A DNA stretch of 64,000 bases from Fagopyrum homotropicum (GCA_033239125.1 BSWB01000005.1:15243447-15307446); one strand, 5' to 3'; shown: positions 1 to 11,388, numbered from the stretch's first letter. Made by a program: numbers and translations. The notes: generated by a model not told the origin, from the sequence alone.

Positions 1-14
1 GTGCAAACTCATTC

Positions 15-530
15 CTAATGCAGCAGAATATGTTGCCAGAACCTCGAGGTAAATCGTCCATCTTGATCTGAGACGATCGTCCTCGGTACACCATGGAGTC
101 TCACTATCTGCCTAGTGAACTCCTCAACTAATCTGCTCACTGGCCACGTTTTCCTGATAGGGATGAAATGTGCAGTCTTCGTTAATCTGTCAACCACAAC
201 CCAGATGGCATCAAGACTCCTGCTGGGCCTCAATCCTGTCACAAAATCCATGGAGATATCCTCCCACTTCCATTGCGGTACTAGTAGTGGATGAAGCTCT
301 CATCCTGGTCTGCAATGCTCTATCTTAACCTCCTGACAGGTCGCACACTGTGCCACAAATCTGGCAACATCGGGCTTCAACCCTCCCCACCAATATGAGC
401 GTCTCACATCTTGATACATCTTACTCGTATTTAGGTGTACAGAGTAAGGTGTGGAGTGAGCCTCCGGCAGAATCCTCTTCCTCAGATCTGCATCAGCGGG
501 TACACAGATGCGGTCGTGACGTCTCATCAC
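15..530 (-). pseudogene. G1 integrase fragment (zinc-binding and core)
   Basis: Two minus-strand pieces belong to one integrase. The right piece (300-530) carries the HHCC zinc-binding segment, ending in the CATCQEVK pattern. The left piece (15-251) carries the catalytic-core start: MDFVTGLRPS, then VDRLTKTAHFIP, then the second acidic block VSDQDGRF. The pieces are in different frames, separated by about 50 bases, so the gene is broken. The C-terminus lies outside the window. As in known Ty3/gypsy elements, the enzyme would have joined element cDNA to the host chromosome. Confidence 0.85.
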
Positions 531-1401
531 TCCATCGCTCTTATGGAGAACTGTGGTGCCTCACCACGAGACATCCAATCTCGTATCCTCGTTAATGTCG
601 GTCAGGTCCCCTGCTTCTGTTGGATCTCCCCCAACAGATCAAGTAGAACCTCTAAAGTACTCAACTAGGCATCCTCATTAGGAAACTGGATGTCCATCTC
701 TAGCCATGCTAGATTGATGTGATCCCCACCGGAGAAGAAATCATCGTCAATATGCCGGAACTAATCGTTTTGCCACCAACCGTCCAAGTCAAAACTCAAC
801 CGGCACCTATCGAAATCAATACTTATGTGTTGGAGATCATGCCTAAAACTGAGCCAAAACTTATTGAAATGAAACCGAAAATGCTTGCACCGAGCATGCC
901 AAATGGAAGCCAATTTTCACTCTCTCCGGCTAAGCTGTCAGGTTTGCGCACTCTCAGTAAAACGACTATAACTGAGACAATTCTTGGAACTAAAATACCC
1001 ATGAGTACTACTTTGAAAGGTATTTTCAATATCTACAACTTTCTAGTTTACACAAAGTCTAGATTCCAAGAGGAAGAGGGTGAAAATGATCCTACATTGC
1101 AGCAACTACGGTACTTGTATGGATTGTTGGGCAAGATCATGCATGGAGGCATGAAAGATGGTTATACAAACATATGCACGTCCACCCAATACATATTTTA
1201 TGCAGCATATCATCCTCATATTATTCATATATTATGCATGAATTTATGTATTAATTATGTGAAAGTTGGTGGAGAAAAGTAGGTGGAAAAGTAGGTGAGA
1301 AAGTAGGTGGTTGAAAGTTCCTATGTTTGCTCTTTGTTTAATGTCACAACTCTTGAACTTGTAAACCTTTAATGTTGGGAGTAGGTGCTGAATTTTCAGC
1401 C

Positions 1402-1408
1402 TATATAA
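1402..1408 (+). promoter_or_regulatory. T LTR TATA box
   Basis: TATATAA in the context CAGCCTATATAAGGCC. The 3' LTR copy is at 2863-2869. It is the only good TATA box in the LTR and probably sets the U3/R boundary about 30 bases downstream. Confidence 0.65.
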
Positions 1409-1499
1409 GGCCTCTCCCACAAATGTTTTTAGAAGACGAAAGAGAGTTGAGTCAATCAAAAGTTGTGTTTTCACTTTGAGAAAAACAAAACCCGAATTC

Positions 1500-1650
1500 T
1501 AGGTGAGATGCTTAGTTTTCAAACATCTAGGTGAGATGCTTAGGTGGTTCTAAGGTGAGAGGCCGAGGAACGAAGGTTCGAACCCCAAAGTGAGATTCCG
1601 AGGGTAGTTCGTTCGAGTTGAGGGATTCCCAAAGTGAGATGCCGAGGGAA
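1500..1650 (+). repeat. Short interspersed repeats (GTGAGATGC type) in T LTR
   Basis: At least five close variants of GGTGAGATGCTTAG or GTGAGATGCCGAGGG occur here, and again at about 2960-3110 in the 3' LTR. They lie downstream of the TATA box, so they would be transcribed as leader RNA. Confidence 0.7.
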
Positions 1651-1782
1651 TTTGCTCTTCATATCCAAAAATACAAAATCCAAAAAAAAAAAAGAGTTGA
1701 GTTTCATTTCACCGATTCCAATCCGAGTGTGAACTTGTGCCGGTGGATCCTCGTGTTCGAATCTAGTTCGAATCACATCAAG

Positions 1783-1794
1783 TGGTATCAGAGC
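1783..1794 (+). other. T primer-binding site (tRNA-iMet)
   Basis: TGGTATCAGAGC lies two bases after the 5' LTR end. This is the standard complement of the 3' end of plant initiator methionine tRNA and fixes the element as plus-strand. Confidence 0.92.
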
Positions 1795-1825
1795 CCAACG
1801 GTGCGAGTTCCTCAAGCTTTCGGGG

Positions 1826-2743
1826 ATGACGATCATCAACGACAATGCAAACGGTGGTAATCGAAACAACCAACGTTTGGATAGGCTTGAAGCCCAACTA
1901 GCTGAGATATTGAGAAGGTTTCCTCTCCTTACCTTGAACTCTCATGACAAAATCCAAGGAGGTAGCAACCATGCAAACCGGAATGAACGAAGCAACAACC
2001 ATCGAGAACAAAATCTGAATAGTCGTGCCCTTGGGTCCCCGGATCGTATTCAAGCATCTCAACATGACGGCGTCGAAGTCGCGAGAAGTAGTTACCATGG
2101 TAATAAATCCGATAATCAATTTCCCAATGATGGCATGACGGATTCGAGGACGAATCCTTTTCAAGGGAAAGGGGATGATGTGATCCCCACCGGAGAAGAA
2201 ATCATCGTCAATATGCCGGAACTAATCGTTTTGCCACCAACCGTCCAAGTCAAAACTCAACCGGCACCTATCGAAATCAATACTTATGTGTTGGAGATCA
2301 TGCCTAAAACTGAGCCAAAACTTATTGAAATGAAACCGAAAATGCTTGCACCGAGCATGCCAAATGGAAGCCAATTTTCACTCTCTCCGGCTAAGCTGTC
2401 AGGTTTGCGCACTCTCAGTAAAACGACTATAACTGAGACAATTCTTGGAACTAAAATACCCATGAGTACTACTTTGAAAGGTATTTTCAATATCTACAAC
2501 TTTCTAGTTTACACAAAGTCGAGATTCCAAGAGGAAGAGGGTGAAAATGATCCTACATTGCAGCAACTACGGTACTTGTATGGATTGTTGGGCAAGATCA
2601 TGCATGGAGGCATGAAAGATGGTTATACAAACATATGCACGTCCACCCAATACATATTTTATGCAGCATATCATCCTCATATTATTCATATATTATGCAT
2701 GAATTTATGTATTAATTATGTGAAAGTTGGTGGAGAAAAGTAG
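1826..2743 (+). CDS. T ORF, 305 codons, running from internal region through the purine tract into the 3' LTR
   Basis: The ORF starts about 30 bases after the primer-binding site. The first ~115 residues are internal: an N-rich start, a short amphipathic helix LDRLEAQLAEILRR that recalls the N-terminus of Ty3/gypsy gag, then a hydrophilic N/R/S-rich stretch. It then crosses the purine tract without a stop and continues ~187 codons inside U3 of the LTR (a Pro/Thr/Lys/Glu-rich segment, then QQLRYLYGLLGKIMHGGM). The U3 part is also open in the 5' LTR (719-1282). No catalytic motif is seen. The last ~40 residues look less protein-like. It could be a truncated gag reading into the LTR or a genuine element protein. 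Confidence 0.5.
   Translation: MTIINDNANGGNRNNQRLDRLEAQLAEILRRFPLLTLNSHDKIQGGSNHANRNERSNNHREQNLNSRALGSPDRIQASQHDGVEVARSSYHGNKSDNQFPNDGMTDSRTNPFQGKGDDVIPTGEEIIVNMPELIVLPPTVQVKTQPAPIEINTYVLEIMPKTEPKLIEMKPKMLAPSMPNGSQFSLSPAKLSGLRTLSKTTITETILGTKIPMSTTLKGIFNIYNFLVYTKSRFQEEEGENDPTLQQLRYLYGLLGKIMHGGMKDGYTNICTSTQYIFYAAYHPHIIHILCMNLCINYVKVGGEK
2163..2175 (+). other. T polypurine tract
   Basis: AAGGGAAAGGGGA lies immediately before the 3' LTR start TGATG and is the expected plus-strand DNA primer. It is also read as coding sequence (Lys-Gly-Lys) by the 305-codon ORF. Confidence 0.85.
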
Positions 2744-3239
2744 GTGGAAAAGTAGGTGAGAAAGTAGGTGGTTGAAAGTTCCTATGTTTGCTCTTTGTTT
2801 AATGTCACAACTCTTGAACTTGTAAACCTTTAATGTTGGGAGTAGGTGCTGAATTTTCAGCCTATATAAGGCCTCTCCCACAAATGTTTTTAGAAGACGA
2901 AAGAGAGTTGAGTCAATCAAAAGTTGTGTTTTCACTTTGAGAAAAACAAAACCCGAATTCTAGGTGAGATGCTTAGTTTTCAAACATCTAGGTGAGATGC
3001 TTAGGTGGTTCTAAGGTGAGAGGCCGAGGAACGAAGGTTCGAACCCCAAAGTGAGATTCCGAGGGTAGTTCGTTCGAGTTGAGGGATTCCCAAAGTGAGA
3101 TGCCGAGGGAATTTGCTCTTCATATCCAAAAATACAAAATCCAAAAAAAAAAGAGTTGAGTTTCATTTCACCGATTCCAATCCGAGTGTGAACTTGTGCC
3201 GGTGGATCCTCGTGTTCGAATCTAGTTCGAATCACATCA
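2176..3239 (+). repeat. T 3' LTR (1064 bp)
   Basis: Nearly identical to the 5' LTR. It ends ...AATCACATCA and is followed by target duplication TAGAT. Confidence 0.95.
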
Positions 3240-3244
3240 TAGAT

Positions 3245-4145
3245 CCCTCTACAACTGAGGCTGAACTGTCAATCTTGCAATCGCCTTCTCGAGGCGTCTT
3301 CCTGCTCAGGGTGTCGGCGACAACATTCGCCTTCCCTGGATGGTACAGAATCTCAAGGTCAAAGTCCTTGATTAACTCAAACCCTCTACACTACGGATAT
3401 TCAATTCCCGCTGCGTGAAAATATACTTCAGACTCTTGTGGTTTGTGAAGGTATAACATTTGGCACCATACAAGTAATGTCTCCAGATCTTCAGTGCATG
3501 AACTACCGCTACCAACTCCAGATCATGAGTTGGGTAGTTCTCCTCATACGTCTTCAGTTGTCTAGACGCATATGCAATCACTCTACCACGCTGCATCAGA
3601 ACACATCCCATGCCTAGCTTGGATGCGTCATTGTAGACTATAAAGTCCTATGTACCCTCCGGCTGGACTAAGATGAGAGCGAAAGTCAGACATCTCTTCA
3701 GCTCCTTAAAACTCTAAGTACACGGCTCGGACCACACAAACCGGGTAGTCTTCCTCAACAGGCTGGTAAGTGGATGGGCAATCACAGAGAATCCCTCTAC
3801 AAACCGTCGGTAATAACCGGCTAGGCCAAGAAAGCTGCACACTTCCTTGATGTTCGTCAGTTTCGTCCACACTGTTACTGACTCTATCTTCGCTGGATCA
3901 ACCTTGATCCCATCGGCGGAGACAACATGACCTAGGAATGCTACCTCTGGCATCCAGAATTCGCACTTAGAGAACTTGGCATACAACTCTCTATCCCTCA
4001 AAACTCGCAACACTGCCCTCAGATGTCTTGCATGTTCCTCTCTGCTACGAGAGTACACCAGGATATTGTCTATGAAGACCACCATAAATTGATCCACTAA
4101 GTCGATGAATATGCTATTCATCAACTCTATAAAGACGGCGGGCGC
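3245..4145 (-). pseudogene. G1 RNase H and C-terminal half of reverse transcriptase
   Basis: Reading leftward, 4145-3714 encodes the RT palm end and thumb with FIDNILVYSRS and FLGLAGYYRRF. The family normally has a double Asp in this catalytic box, so the second Asp is replaced by Asn. After a stop and frame change, 3611-3372 encodes RNase H with MGCVLMQRGRVIAYASRQL and a TNHKSL box where the family has Asp in the second position. Both substitutions hit catalytic residues. The N-terminal half of RT continues at 5757 beyond solo LTR F. Confidence 0.85.
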
Positions 4146-5756
4146 TGATAGCATGTATTATAGTCTATATTTTGGGATTGGTTTGGACATTTTATCTTCA
4201 TAAATTTGCATGCATGGATGTATATTCTTGATCATTATGTTGTTTTGTTTACCTTTATAAGAATCGAGGTCTACACCTAGTTTTATTGTAATTGTAGGGA
4301 AAATGACACGTTTTGGAGCAATATGGAGCAAAGGAAGCTAAGGAGTCATTGGAGCTACATTATGGAACATTGAGGAGTTACAAGAAAGGTTTAGGAACCA
4401 TGGAAGTTGGATAGAAGTTTGATTTTGGACCAGTTTTGAGAGATTTGCACGTAGGTAAGGATCACCTCGGTTGGCTACAGTATCACCTCGACCGAGATGA
4501 TTTCACTAGGCTGGATTGAGACGAACGGCCCATGAGATCTTTTATTTTTGGAAAGTGATTCTCCTATATATTGGAAGATATTTTCTGGATGGAAGTAGGC
4601 CTGGTTGACTGGTTAGTTTGGAAGATTGAAGATATTCCAAGGAAGGAAGGAAGTTGGCTTTGAAGTTGAAGTTGAAGGCTTTTGAAGGAATTTGTAAGAT
4701 TTTCTTAGATTGTTTGATTGTTGTCTTTTGGTTTGTGATTGAGGAACACAGTTTGTTGGTTGTTTGATTTGTTTGATTGTTTGATTGAGTGATTATTGAG
4801 ACCTTTGTGTTAAGATTTTCTTGTTTGGATATTGCATCTTTATTAATATATTTGATTGTTGTTATCATGATGATTATTGGCTAAATTCTTGTGCGATTCT
4901 AGGGTGATTGGCTGAAGGTTGTGGGAAAGATGATGAAAGAATAAGCCTTTACCTTAGTGGACCCTGAAAGCTCGAGCCTAGCCTTAACCGAAACTCACCT
5001 CGGTCCGTTCATAGAATATCTCGACCGAGATCGGACATGAACTGAGCTAAGCGTGACCTTATCTGATCCATACCTGAGTTTAGGTTTTAGTTTGCGAAAT
5101 CCTATCCTTGTTTCACCTTTCGTGGTCCATACGCAAGCCTAGGATGAGACTTACCCGGTGATTCCTTTGCTTGTATACCGATGATGATGAGTGTTAGATA
5201 ATAAAGGTTTATCCTTTATTAGGGTTTGAGTGTGCCTTCATCCTACCTTTGTGAGTTAGCTTGAGACTTACCCGGTAAAGGTTAGTTCTATTCCCTTAGG
5301 TGATGTGTTGGTTTGAGATTATAGTTCCTTTCCTTAGTTCCTTGAGACTTACCCGGTGAGAGAATCTTTGGTTTAGGGATAGTGAGTAGTGAGACTTACC
5401 CGGTGATCTATTCCCACCTTAGAAACACCTTCCCTTTGCAAACCTCAGCTTTGTCCACGTTATCCTTTGAGATCTTGAGTCGGAACCACAACCGGGTGCT
5501 TTGACCTCTAGAATCTGCATTCCATTATCTGATTATTACATCATCTTTGATACCCTTGCTTTGTTGCTTACTTTTGATTGACAACCTGAATTGCCATGCT
5601 TTGTTTCACCATAGTCCCTGTGTTTGACCCTAGAGTATTTGCTGTTATTACAATTGATCCGTACACTGCAGGTTCACATATTGTTTGAGGCTTATATTTT
5701 AGGTTATAAACTTAAAGCTATATCGTTCACAACACACACATGTCTGAGAGCGAACA
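4146..5756 (+). mobile_element. F: solo LTR of the A/D Athila family
   Basis: Begins TGATAGCATGTATTATAG and ends GAGCGAACA, matching the LTR ends of A and D, but is clearly more diverged. There is no second LTR or internal region, so it is a solo LTR left by LTR-LTR recombination. It interrupts the RT of G1: codons for TNA lie right of it and PAVF left of it. Flanks (GGCGC left, ACGCA right) are not a clean 5-bp duplication, perhaps through mutation. It has a TATA-like box at 4565-4572, palindromic-word clusters near 4464-4515 and 4997-5033, and four GAGACTTACCCGGTR motifs. Confidence 0.85.
5146..5405 (+). repeat. Four spaced GAGACTTACCCGGTR motifs in F
   Basis: Copies start at 5146, 5263, 5344 and 5391. 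Spacings of 117, 81 and 47 match those in the A, D, E and C LTRs to within a few bases, although the sequence between the motifs has drifted. Confidence 0.85.
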
Positions 5757-6768
5757 ACGCATTCGTGAGCCCGAATGACATCACTACAAACTCGTAGTGG
5801 CCATACCGACTCCGAAATGCTGTCTTATGCACATCTTGCTCTCTCACCCTCAACTAGTGATAACCAGAGCGCAAGTCGATCCTAGAGAACACAGTCGCTC
5901 GTTGACGCTGATCTAACAAGTCAATGATGCAAGGTAATGTATACTTGTTCTTGATGGTCACCTTGTTCAGCTCTTTATAGTCTATGCACATTCTCAACGA
6001 TCTGTCATTCTTCCGCATGAAGAGGACAGGTGCTCCCCACGAGGATACACTAGGGCAGATGAAGCCCTTCTCAGCCAACTCTTCGACTTGCTTCTTCAGC
6101 TCTATCAACTCAATATGTGTCATACGGTATGGGGCCTTCGAAATCGGTCTCGTACTAGGATCCAACTCGATGCCGAAATCTATACTCCTCTGCGGCGGCA
6201 AACTGGACGGCTCAGCAAACGCATCTGTAAACTCAAAGACCACTAGGATTCCCTTTAGTGCTGGACTCTTGCCCTCCTTCATGACATAACACCAGAAGGC
6301 CTCGCAACCCTGTGCGATCAATCTCGCTACACATACTGCACTGATAATCATACCCGTCTTTCCAAGGTCCCAACCTCGGAAAATCTCGATCTGACCTGAA
6401 TCGGTAGAGACCGTCACGGTCCTCCTACCCACATCTAACACAACATGATGTCTATCCATCCAATTCATACCCAGAATGACTTCCTCATGCACCAACGGCA
6501 TGACAAAGAAGTCCACAATACAAATCACGGTTCCCTAAATGTATTAAGTAAAACCGTGTACATGTCGGGTACCTCTAACCTGACTCCCATCTAGTAACCC
6601 TATCAAAAAAGGTCTACCCTCTACTGTATCTAAGGTTAGTCTATTAACACAAGCATCAGAAATGAAAGAGTGCGTGATACCCGTATCAAACAAAACCCTA
6701 GCAAGTAAACCATTAATCAGAATGGTACCTATAGCAGTTGGTGTTGGCGGCTCCTCATCACTCCTCAT
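5757..6768 (-). pseudogene. G1 protease and N-terminal reverse transcriptase
   Basis: Minus-strand reading. 6768-6544 holds the aspartic protease with active-site VLFDTGITHSFIS (DTG). After a stop near 6540, 6528-5854 carries the end of the protease-RT linker, then RT: PYRMTHIELIELKKQVEEL, SSWGAPVLF, CIDYKELNKVTIKN and RIDLRSGYH. A further stop and frame change lie between 5854 and the F insertion, where YEFVVMSFGLTNA is readable. Several stops make it non-functional. The wording is typical of Tekay-type chromoviruses. Confidence 0.85.
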
Positions 6769-6923
6769 CTCAAAAACTCGACCTCGAGCTCCTCTGGTGT
6801 CACTGGTACTCCCATCTCTACCTCTACCTCTACGCGGTCCAAGAGCAGATGCATGGGTAACAGGATGGTCCGGGGCTCTCTGTTGTTTTTATATCGGATA
6901 CTGAGGCAGCCTCTGCCCACCTT

Positions 6924-7850
6924 CTACTGCACCAGCAGGGGAAGAACCCTGCTGAGATGACGCCTTGCCCTGACGGAAAAACGTAGCCCTATGTCCTGGC
7001 TTCCCGTAGGAGAAGCAAGTCGCTGGCGCTCTAGGGCAATCAACTCGGAAATGCCCAGACCCTCCGCAGTAATAACACTACCGGCCCCTCTCAAAAGTCT
7101 GTACAGATATTGGATAACTCGAGCGGCCCTGAGTTTGGCCTCACCTGTACCCAAATGCTCATGCACCTACTTGTCCTGGTAGTCGGTCAATGACTCGTAA
7201 TGAAAACCCGCCATGTAAGAACTTGTACTCTCCCTCAGTCGGCGGGAGAACAGATACAAGTGTTGGTCCTCAAAAGGTGCAGCTGGACCCAGTAATGCCA
7301 GCTCCTCCTGGAAACGACTGATGGCATCTACTATCGGCACATTCTCGAAACATGCCTCAACAAAATCCTGTAGCTTCTCCCTCCTCATTGAGGTAGGGAA
7401 GAAACGCTCTCTGATCATGGTCCGCATGTGGTCATAGCTAGTGGCTCGAACCCTCATAGTCCTCCACCGCTGCTGGGCTAGGTCACTGAATAGAGTTTGT
7501 ACTATCTCTACCCCTCTGTCCTCTGATTGACTCAAGGTTTGAGTCCACATGTCCAATCTAGATCTCAATCTCCAATCCCTCCTTCCTAGAGAAAGAGGGT
7601 ACGTCCAACTGATGAAGTGCCTTCAACCACGTGTCTGGTCGAGGCCCTTTATACTCCTCTGGAGCTCTAGCAATCTCAGTAGCACGTGCCGGTGTAACTG
7701 GCACTTGAGTAGCTCATTGGGACAACTCAGAAGATCCCACATGTGTTGGCAGATCCGGGGCACGTTTACCCGCTCAGGCAGCCTCCTCAACTCGTCTAAT
7801 ATACGCGCGGAACTTTGGTCCCCTCATAGAGACATGATCCGAGTCATTTG
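6924..7850 (-). pseudogene. G1 gag relic with CCHC zinc knuckle
   Basis: 7568-7167 encodes a retrotransposon gag core (TMIRERFFPTSMRREKLQDF, then a SRFQEELALLG region). About 7083-7000, in another frame, encodes a canonical zinc knuckle C-Y-Y-C-x4-H-x4-C, followed by a second, degraded knuckle in which the second Cys is Tyr. Gag would form the virus-like particle and the knuckle would bind genomic RNA. The N-terminus (7570-7850) is broken by stops. Confidence 0.8.
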
Positions 7851-7887
7851 ACTGGACTCGTTGGGATCGTTGTCTCGCAGCTCCACC

Positions 7888-8667
7888 TATAACACCCCAA
7901 ATCCGCGGGACTCGGAGTGCCACATTGGGCTAGAATCTCACAATGGATCCTGACCCTAGCCTGACAACAAGTTCACTAGACCTTACAACATGACACTGAC
8001 AGATATAAAAACTGTATAAACTGTACAACCAAAAGGTAACACAACATAGCCGAGTATAAACAACAAAGTCCTCACACAAGAGGTAACAAAAGATCATCCT
8101 CACGCAGGAGGGAAAAGGTAAACAAACCCAAAAGCCCACAATATCCTATGTACGAGAGGTCCTCGGCCTGCCACTCTGCTAGATAACCCAGCAACACGCC
8201 TATCCTGTGGGGCATCTACAACATGGTAATAAACCGTTAGCTAACCATACATATATAGAGTAATGCATAAGCACAAACACAATCATGGAAAGATAAACAC
8301 ATCAGCATGCTATCACACATTTACCCAGTTTATCATCTTAATATAATGGTCATTGACTCCAAATCGTATATATATCTATATATATATAAATGAAAGTATG
8401 TGACACGAGGACCGATACATCCTCGCCTCTGAGCCTGCTAGCCAGCCGTACGAGTATCGATCACACAATCCATGTACCCTATGGGAGTGGATTGCGCTCT
8501 TCCTATAAACCTGTCTGGCCTGACATCAGAGAACTCTCAGACTCCACGGCGGGATGAAAGGGAAAGGTTATCACAACCACGCATACGGGGCAATCAATAA
8601 AACATAGGTCGGTATAATCGACATCTCATGCTATCATAGCAAATATATAAAGCACACACCACTTATG
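7888..8667 (-). repeat. G1 5' LTR (partial)
   Basis: The piece next to gag starts TATAACACCCCAAA. On the minus strand that is an LTR ending GGGGTGTTATA, probably a mutated GGGGTGTTACA. Its sequence from 7959 (CTGACAACAAGTTCACTAGA) onward is alignable with 23148 onward, so it belongs to the same broad LTR family as G2. It is cut off at about 8667 by element A. The expected iMet primer-binding complement next to it is too degraded to call. Confidence 0.65.
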
Positions 8668-8680
8668 CAAACTAGACAAG

Positions 8681-11388
8681 CACTTTGGTAAGTTCCTTGA
8701 CTTGATGAATAAACTACACATTAACATTCCTTTCCTTGATGCTATTCTAGGGATGCCCGCTTATGGGAAGTTCTTGAAAGAGATTCTATCAAGGAAGAGG
8801 AAGCTGGAAGACTTTGGTGAAGTAAGGATGACATCTAAATCCTCGGAGCTCATTCAAATCATGAAGGAGAAGATGCCACCTAAATTGAGAGATCCCGGCT
8901 CATTTTGCATTCCCATTCAAGTTGGGGATGTCACTTGTGAAGCCTTATGTGATCTAGGAGCCAGCGTGAGCATCATTCCGCTGGAGCTATGTGTGAAGAT
9001 CGGACTTGGAGAGCCCAAGCCGGTCAAGATTCGATTATACACGGCGGACCGCTCCATTACCCATCCCGTGGGAATTTTGGAAGACGTTCCGTTCAAGTTA
9101 GGTAACTTCTATTTACCTATAGACTTTGTCGTACTTGACATTCCCGCAGATTATCCTGTTCCTATTATTCTCGGGAGGCCATTTCTAGCAATTTCGGGTT
9201 ACAATGTGGATTGTAAGAACGCCAAGTTGAAATTCAACATTGGTGGAGATGAAGTGGAGTTCGCATTACTTGCGGCCATGAAAGGAGAGCAGCTAGGAGA
9301 TGATATCTTCAACATCTATGATGAAGAAGATTCAAGAGAATTGGTGAGCTCAATCCTTATTAATGATCCACTTGAAAGAGTTATTAGTTTCAGTTTAATG
9401 GAGGAAGGTATAGATGCTTCTTGTGATGCAGATATACGGAGCTTAAAAGCACTGGAAGAAGATCCAGGAGCTAAAAATGAGAAACTAACCCAGGAGAAGA
9501 GGATCTCCAGTTTCGGTTCCAGTTACAGTACCTCGACCGAGCCACTTTCTGGACCAAGCGAGGCAACTGAAGAACATCTCGGTCAATGCCTCTACGCCTC
9601 GAACGAGGTCGAAGGCGACACAATTTCAACTGAGACTTCCGAAAGTCCAGTTTCTGGATCTACTCCACTGGAAGGAGGAAGGCAGGATCCCCCTCAGAAA
9701 GCACCCCCAGTTGTGGAGCTTAAACAACTCCCAAACCACTTGAGGTATGTCTTTCTTGGACCGGATTCCACTTATCCCGTTATTGTTAGTGCTTCCCTCT
9801 CCGAATCTGAACTGTCTAAACTAATGCATGTCCTGAGGAAGCATCAAAAGGCTTTGGGTTACACTATAGATGATCTTATTGGCATTAAGCCTTCTTTCTG
9901 CATGCATAGAATTCTAATGGAGGACGATCATAAGACTTCACGGGAACCTCAAAGACGGTTAAATCCGATCATGAAAGAGGTTGTGAAGAAGGAAATTCTT
10001 AAGTTGTTGGATGCAGGTATCATATATCCTATCTCAGACAGCAAATGGGTTAGTCCGGTGCATGTAGTTCCGAAGAAAGGAGGGATGACCGTTGTGACGA
10101 ATAAGAACAACGAGTTGATCCCAACCAGGACCGTCACGGGCTGGAGGGTTTGCATTGATTATAGGAAGCTGAACACGGCCACTCAGAAGGACCATTTCCA
10201 CTTCCCTTTATTGATCAAATGCTCAAACGGTTGGCCCAACATTCACACTTTTGCTACTTAGATGGCTATAGTGGATTCTTCCAGATTGCTATCCATCCGG
10301 ATGATCAGGAGAAGACCACTTTCACTTGTCCATGGGGGACATTTGCTTATAGGAGGATGCCATTTGGATTGTGCAATGCACCCGCTACCTTCCAGCGATG
10401 CATGATGGCTATCTTTTCCGAGTACATAGAGGAGATCATGGAGGTATTTATGGATGATTTTTCAGTGTATGGTTCCTCTTTTGATGATTGCCTATCTAAC
10501 CTTTCTCTAGTGCTACAAAGATGTGAGGATACTAATCTTGTCTTGAATTGGGAGAAGTGTCATTTTATGGTTAATCAAGGCATTGTGCTAGGACACCTTG
10601 TTTCTAATCGAGGTATTGAGGTCGATCGCGCTAAGATCGAGACTATTGAGAAACTCCCTCCCCCTTGTTCTGTTAAAGGTGTGAGGAGTTTTCTCGGGCA
10701 TGCAGGTTTCTACAGGAGATTCATCAAGGACTTCTCTAAGATTTCTAAACCTCTAACTAACCTCTTAAATAAAGATGTTGTTTTTGAGTTTTCGCACGAG
10801 TGTCTTGATGCATTTTACAGTATTAAGGAAGTGTTGATCTCCGCTCCCATTATCCAACCTCCAGATTGGACCTTGCCCTTTGAGATCATGTGTGATGCTA
10901 GTGATGTAGCCGTAGGAGCGGTGCTTGGACAGAAGAAGGATGGCCGGACCACCGCCATTTACTATGCTAGCAAGACGCTAGATGTAGCCCAGCGCAACTA
11001 CGCTACCACCGAGAAGGAGTTATTGGTGGTTGTATATGCTTTCGAGAAGTTTCGTTCTTACTTAGTAGGGGCGAAAGTCATTGTCTACACCGACCACACA
11101 GCCATCCGTTACTTGCTTGCTAAGAAAGATGCCAAGCCATGCCTCATTCGATGGATTCTCTTGCTTCAAGATTTTGACCTAGAGATCCGTGATAAGAAGG
11201 GATCCGAAAATTCTGTTGCGGATCACCTCAGCCGGCTACCTGCATCTTCACGCGAGAAGGACAACCCACCCATAGACGATTCATTTCCCGATGAGCACTT
11301 ACACTTGTTGGAGCTTTTGATAGACTTACTTACTTCACCCCACGATGGAGGTGATGTATGGGGTGAGGGCACCTCACATCATGCATAG
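8681..11388 (+). pseudogene. A protease-reverse transcriptase-RNase H
   Basis: The fragment opens in the linker before protease (HFGKFLDLM). Protease has CDLGASVSIIP, in which the usual DTG/DSG is D-L-G as in B and C. A low-complexity linker (about 9400-9720) contains the CTCGACCGAG word cluster. RT follows (CIDYRKLNTAT), then a one-base deletion near 10199-10205 shifts frame. The rest of RT (FMDDFSVYG, catalytic Asp pair intact) and RNase H (MCDASDVAVGAVLG, YTDHTAIRYLL) are open to 11388. The ORF then ends in sequence unrelated to integrase, so the whole integrase is gone. Confidence 0.85.

Larger units (their letters stand above)
715..1780 (+). repeat. T 5' LTR (1066 bp)
   Basis: Begins TGATGTGATCC and ends ...AATCACATCA. 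It contains an open reading frame in U3 (719-1282), a TATA box at 1402-1408 and a run of GTGAGATGC-like repeats in the R/U5 part. Confidence 0.95.
715..3239 (+). mobile_element. T: small, very young non-autonomous LTR retrotransposon
   Basis: Two near-identical LTRs (715-1780 and 2176-3239) flank only about 395 bases of internal sequence. The element is bounded by a perfect 5-bp target duplication TAGAT (710-714 and 3240-3244). LTR ends are TG...CA. A primer-binding site for initiator-Met tRNA follows the 5' LTR and a purine tract precedes the 3' LTR. There is no protease, RT or integrase, so it must have been mobilised in trans. By eye the LTRs differ by one substitution (T/G near 1070 versus 2521) and a 2-base A-tract length change, so insertion is recent. 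It lies in G1 between RNase H and integrase. Confidence 0.95.
1..8667 (-). mobile_element. G1: decayed Tekay/Del-like Ty3-gypsy element, twice interrupted
   Basis: Minus-strand fragments read gag, CCHC zinc knuckle, aspartic protease, reverse transcriptase, RNase H, integrase from right to left, which is the Ty3/gypsy order. The RT wording (CIDYKELNKVTIKN, FSRIDLRSGYH) and an LTR inner edge rich in AACACCCC resemble the Tekay/Del chromovirus lineage. The C-terminal chromodomain region and the 3' LTR would lie left of base 1. Two younger elements (T at 715-3239, F at 4146-5756) split it. The coding region has many frameshifts and altered catalytic residues, so it is dead. The right boundary, where element A begins, is approximate. 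Confidence 0.85.
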
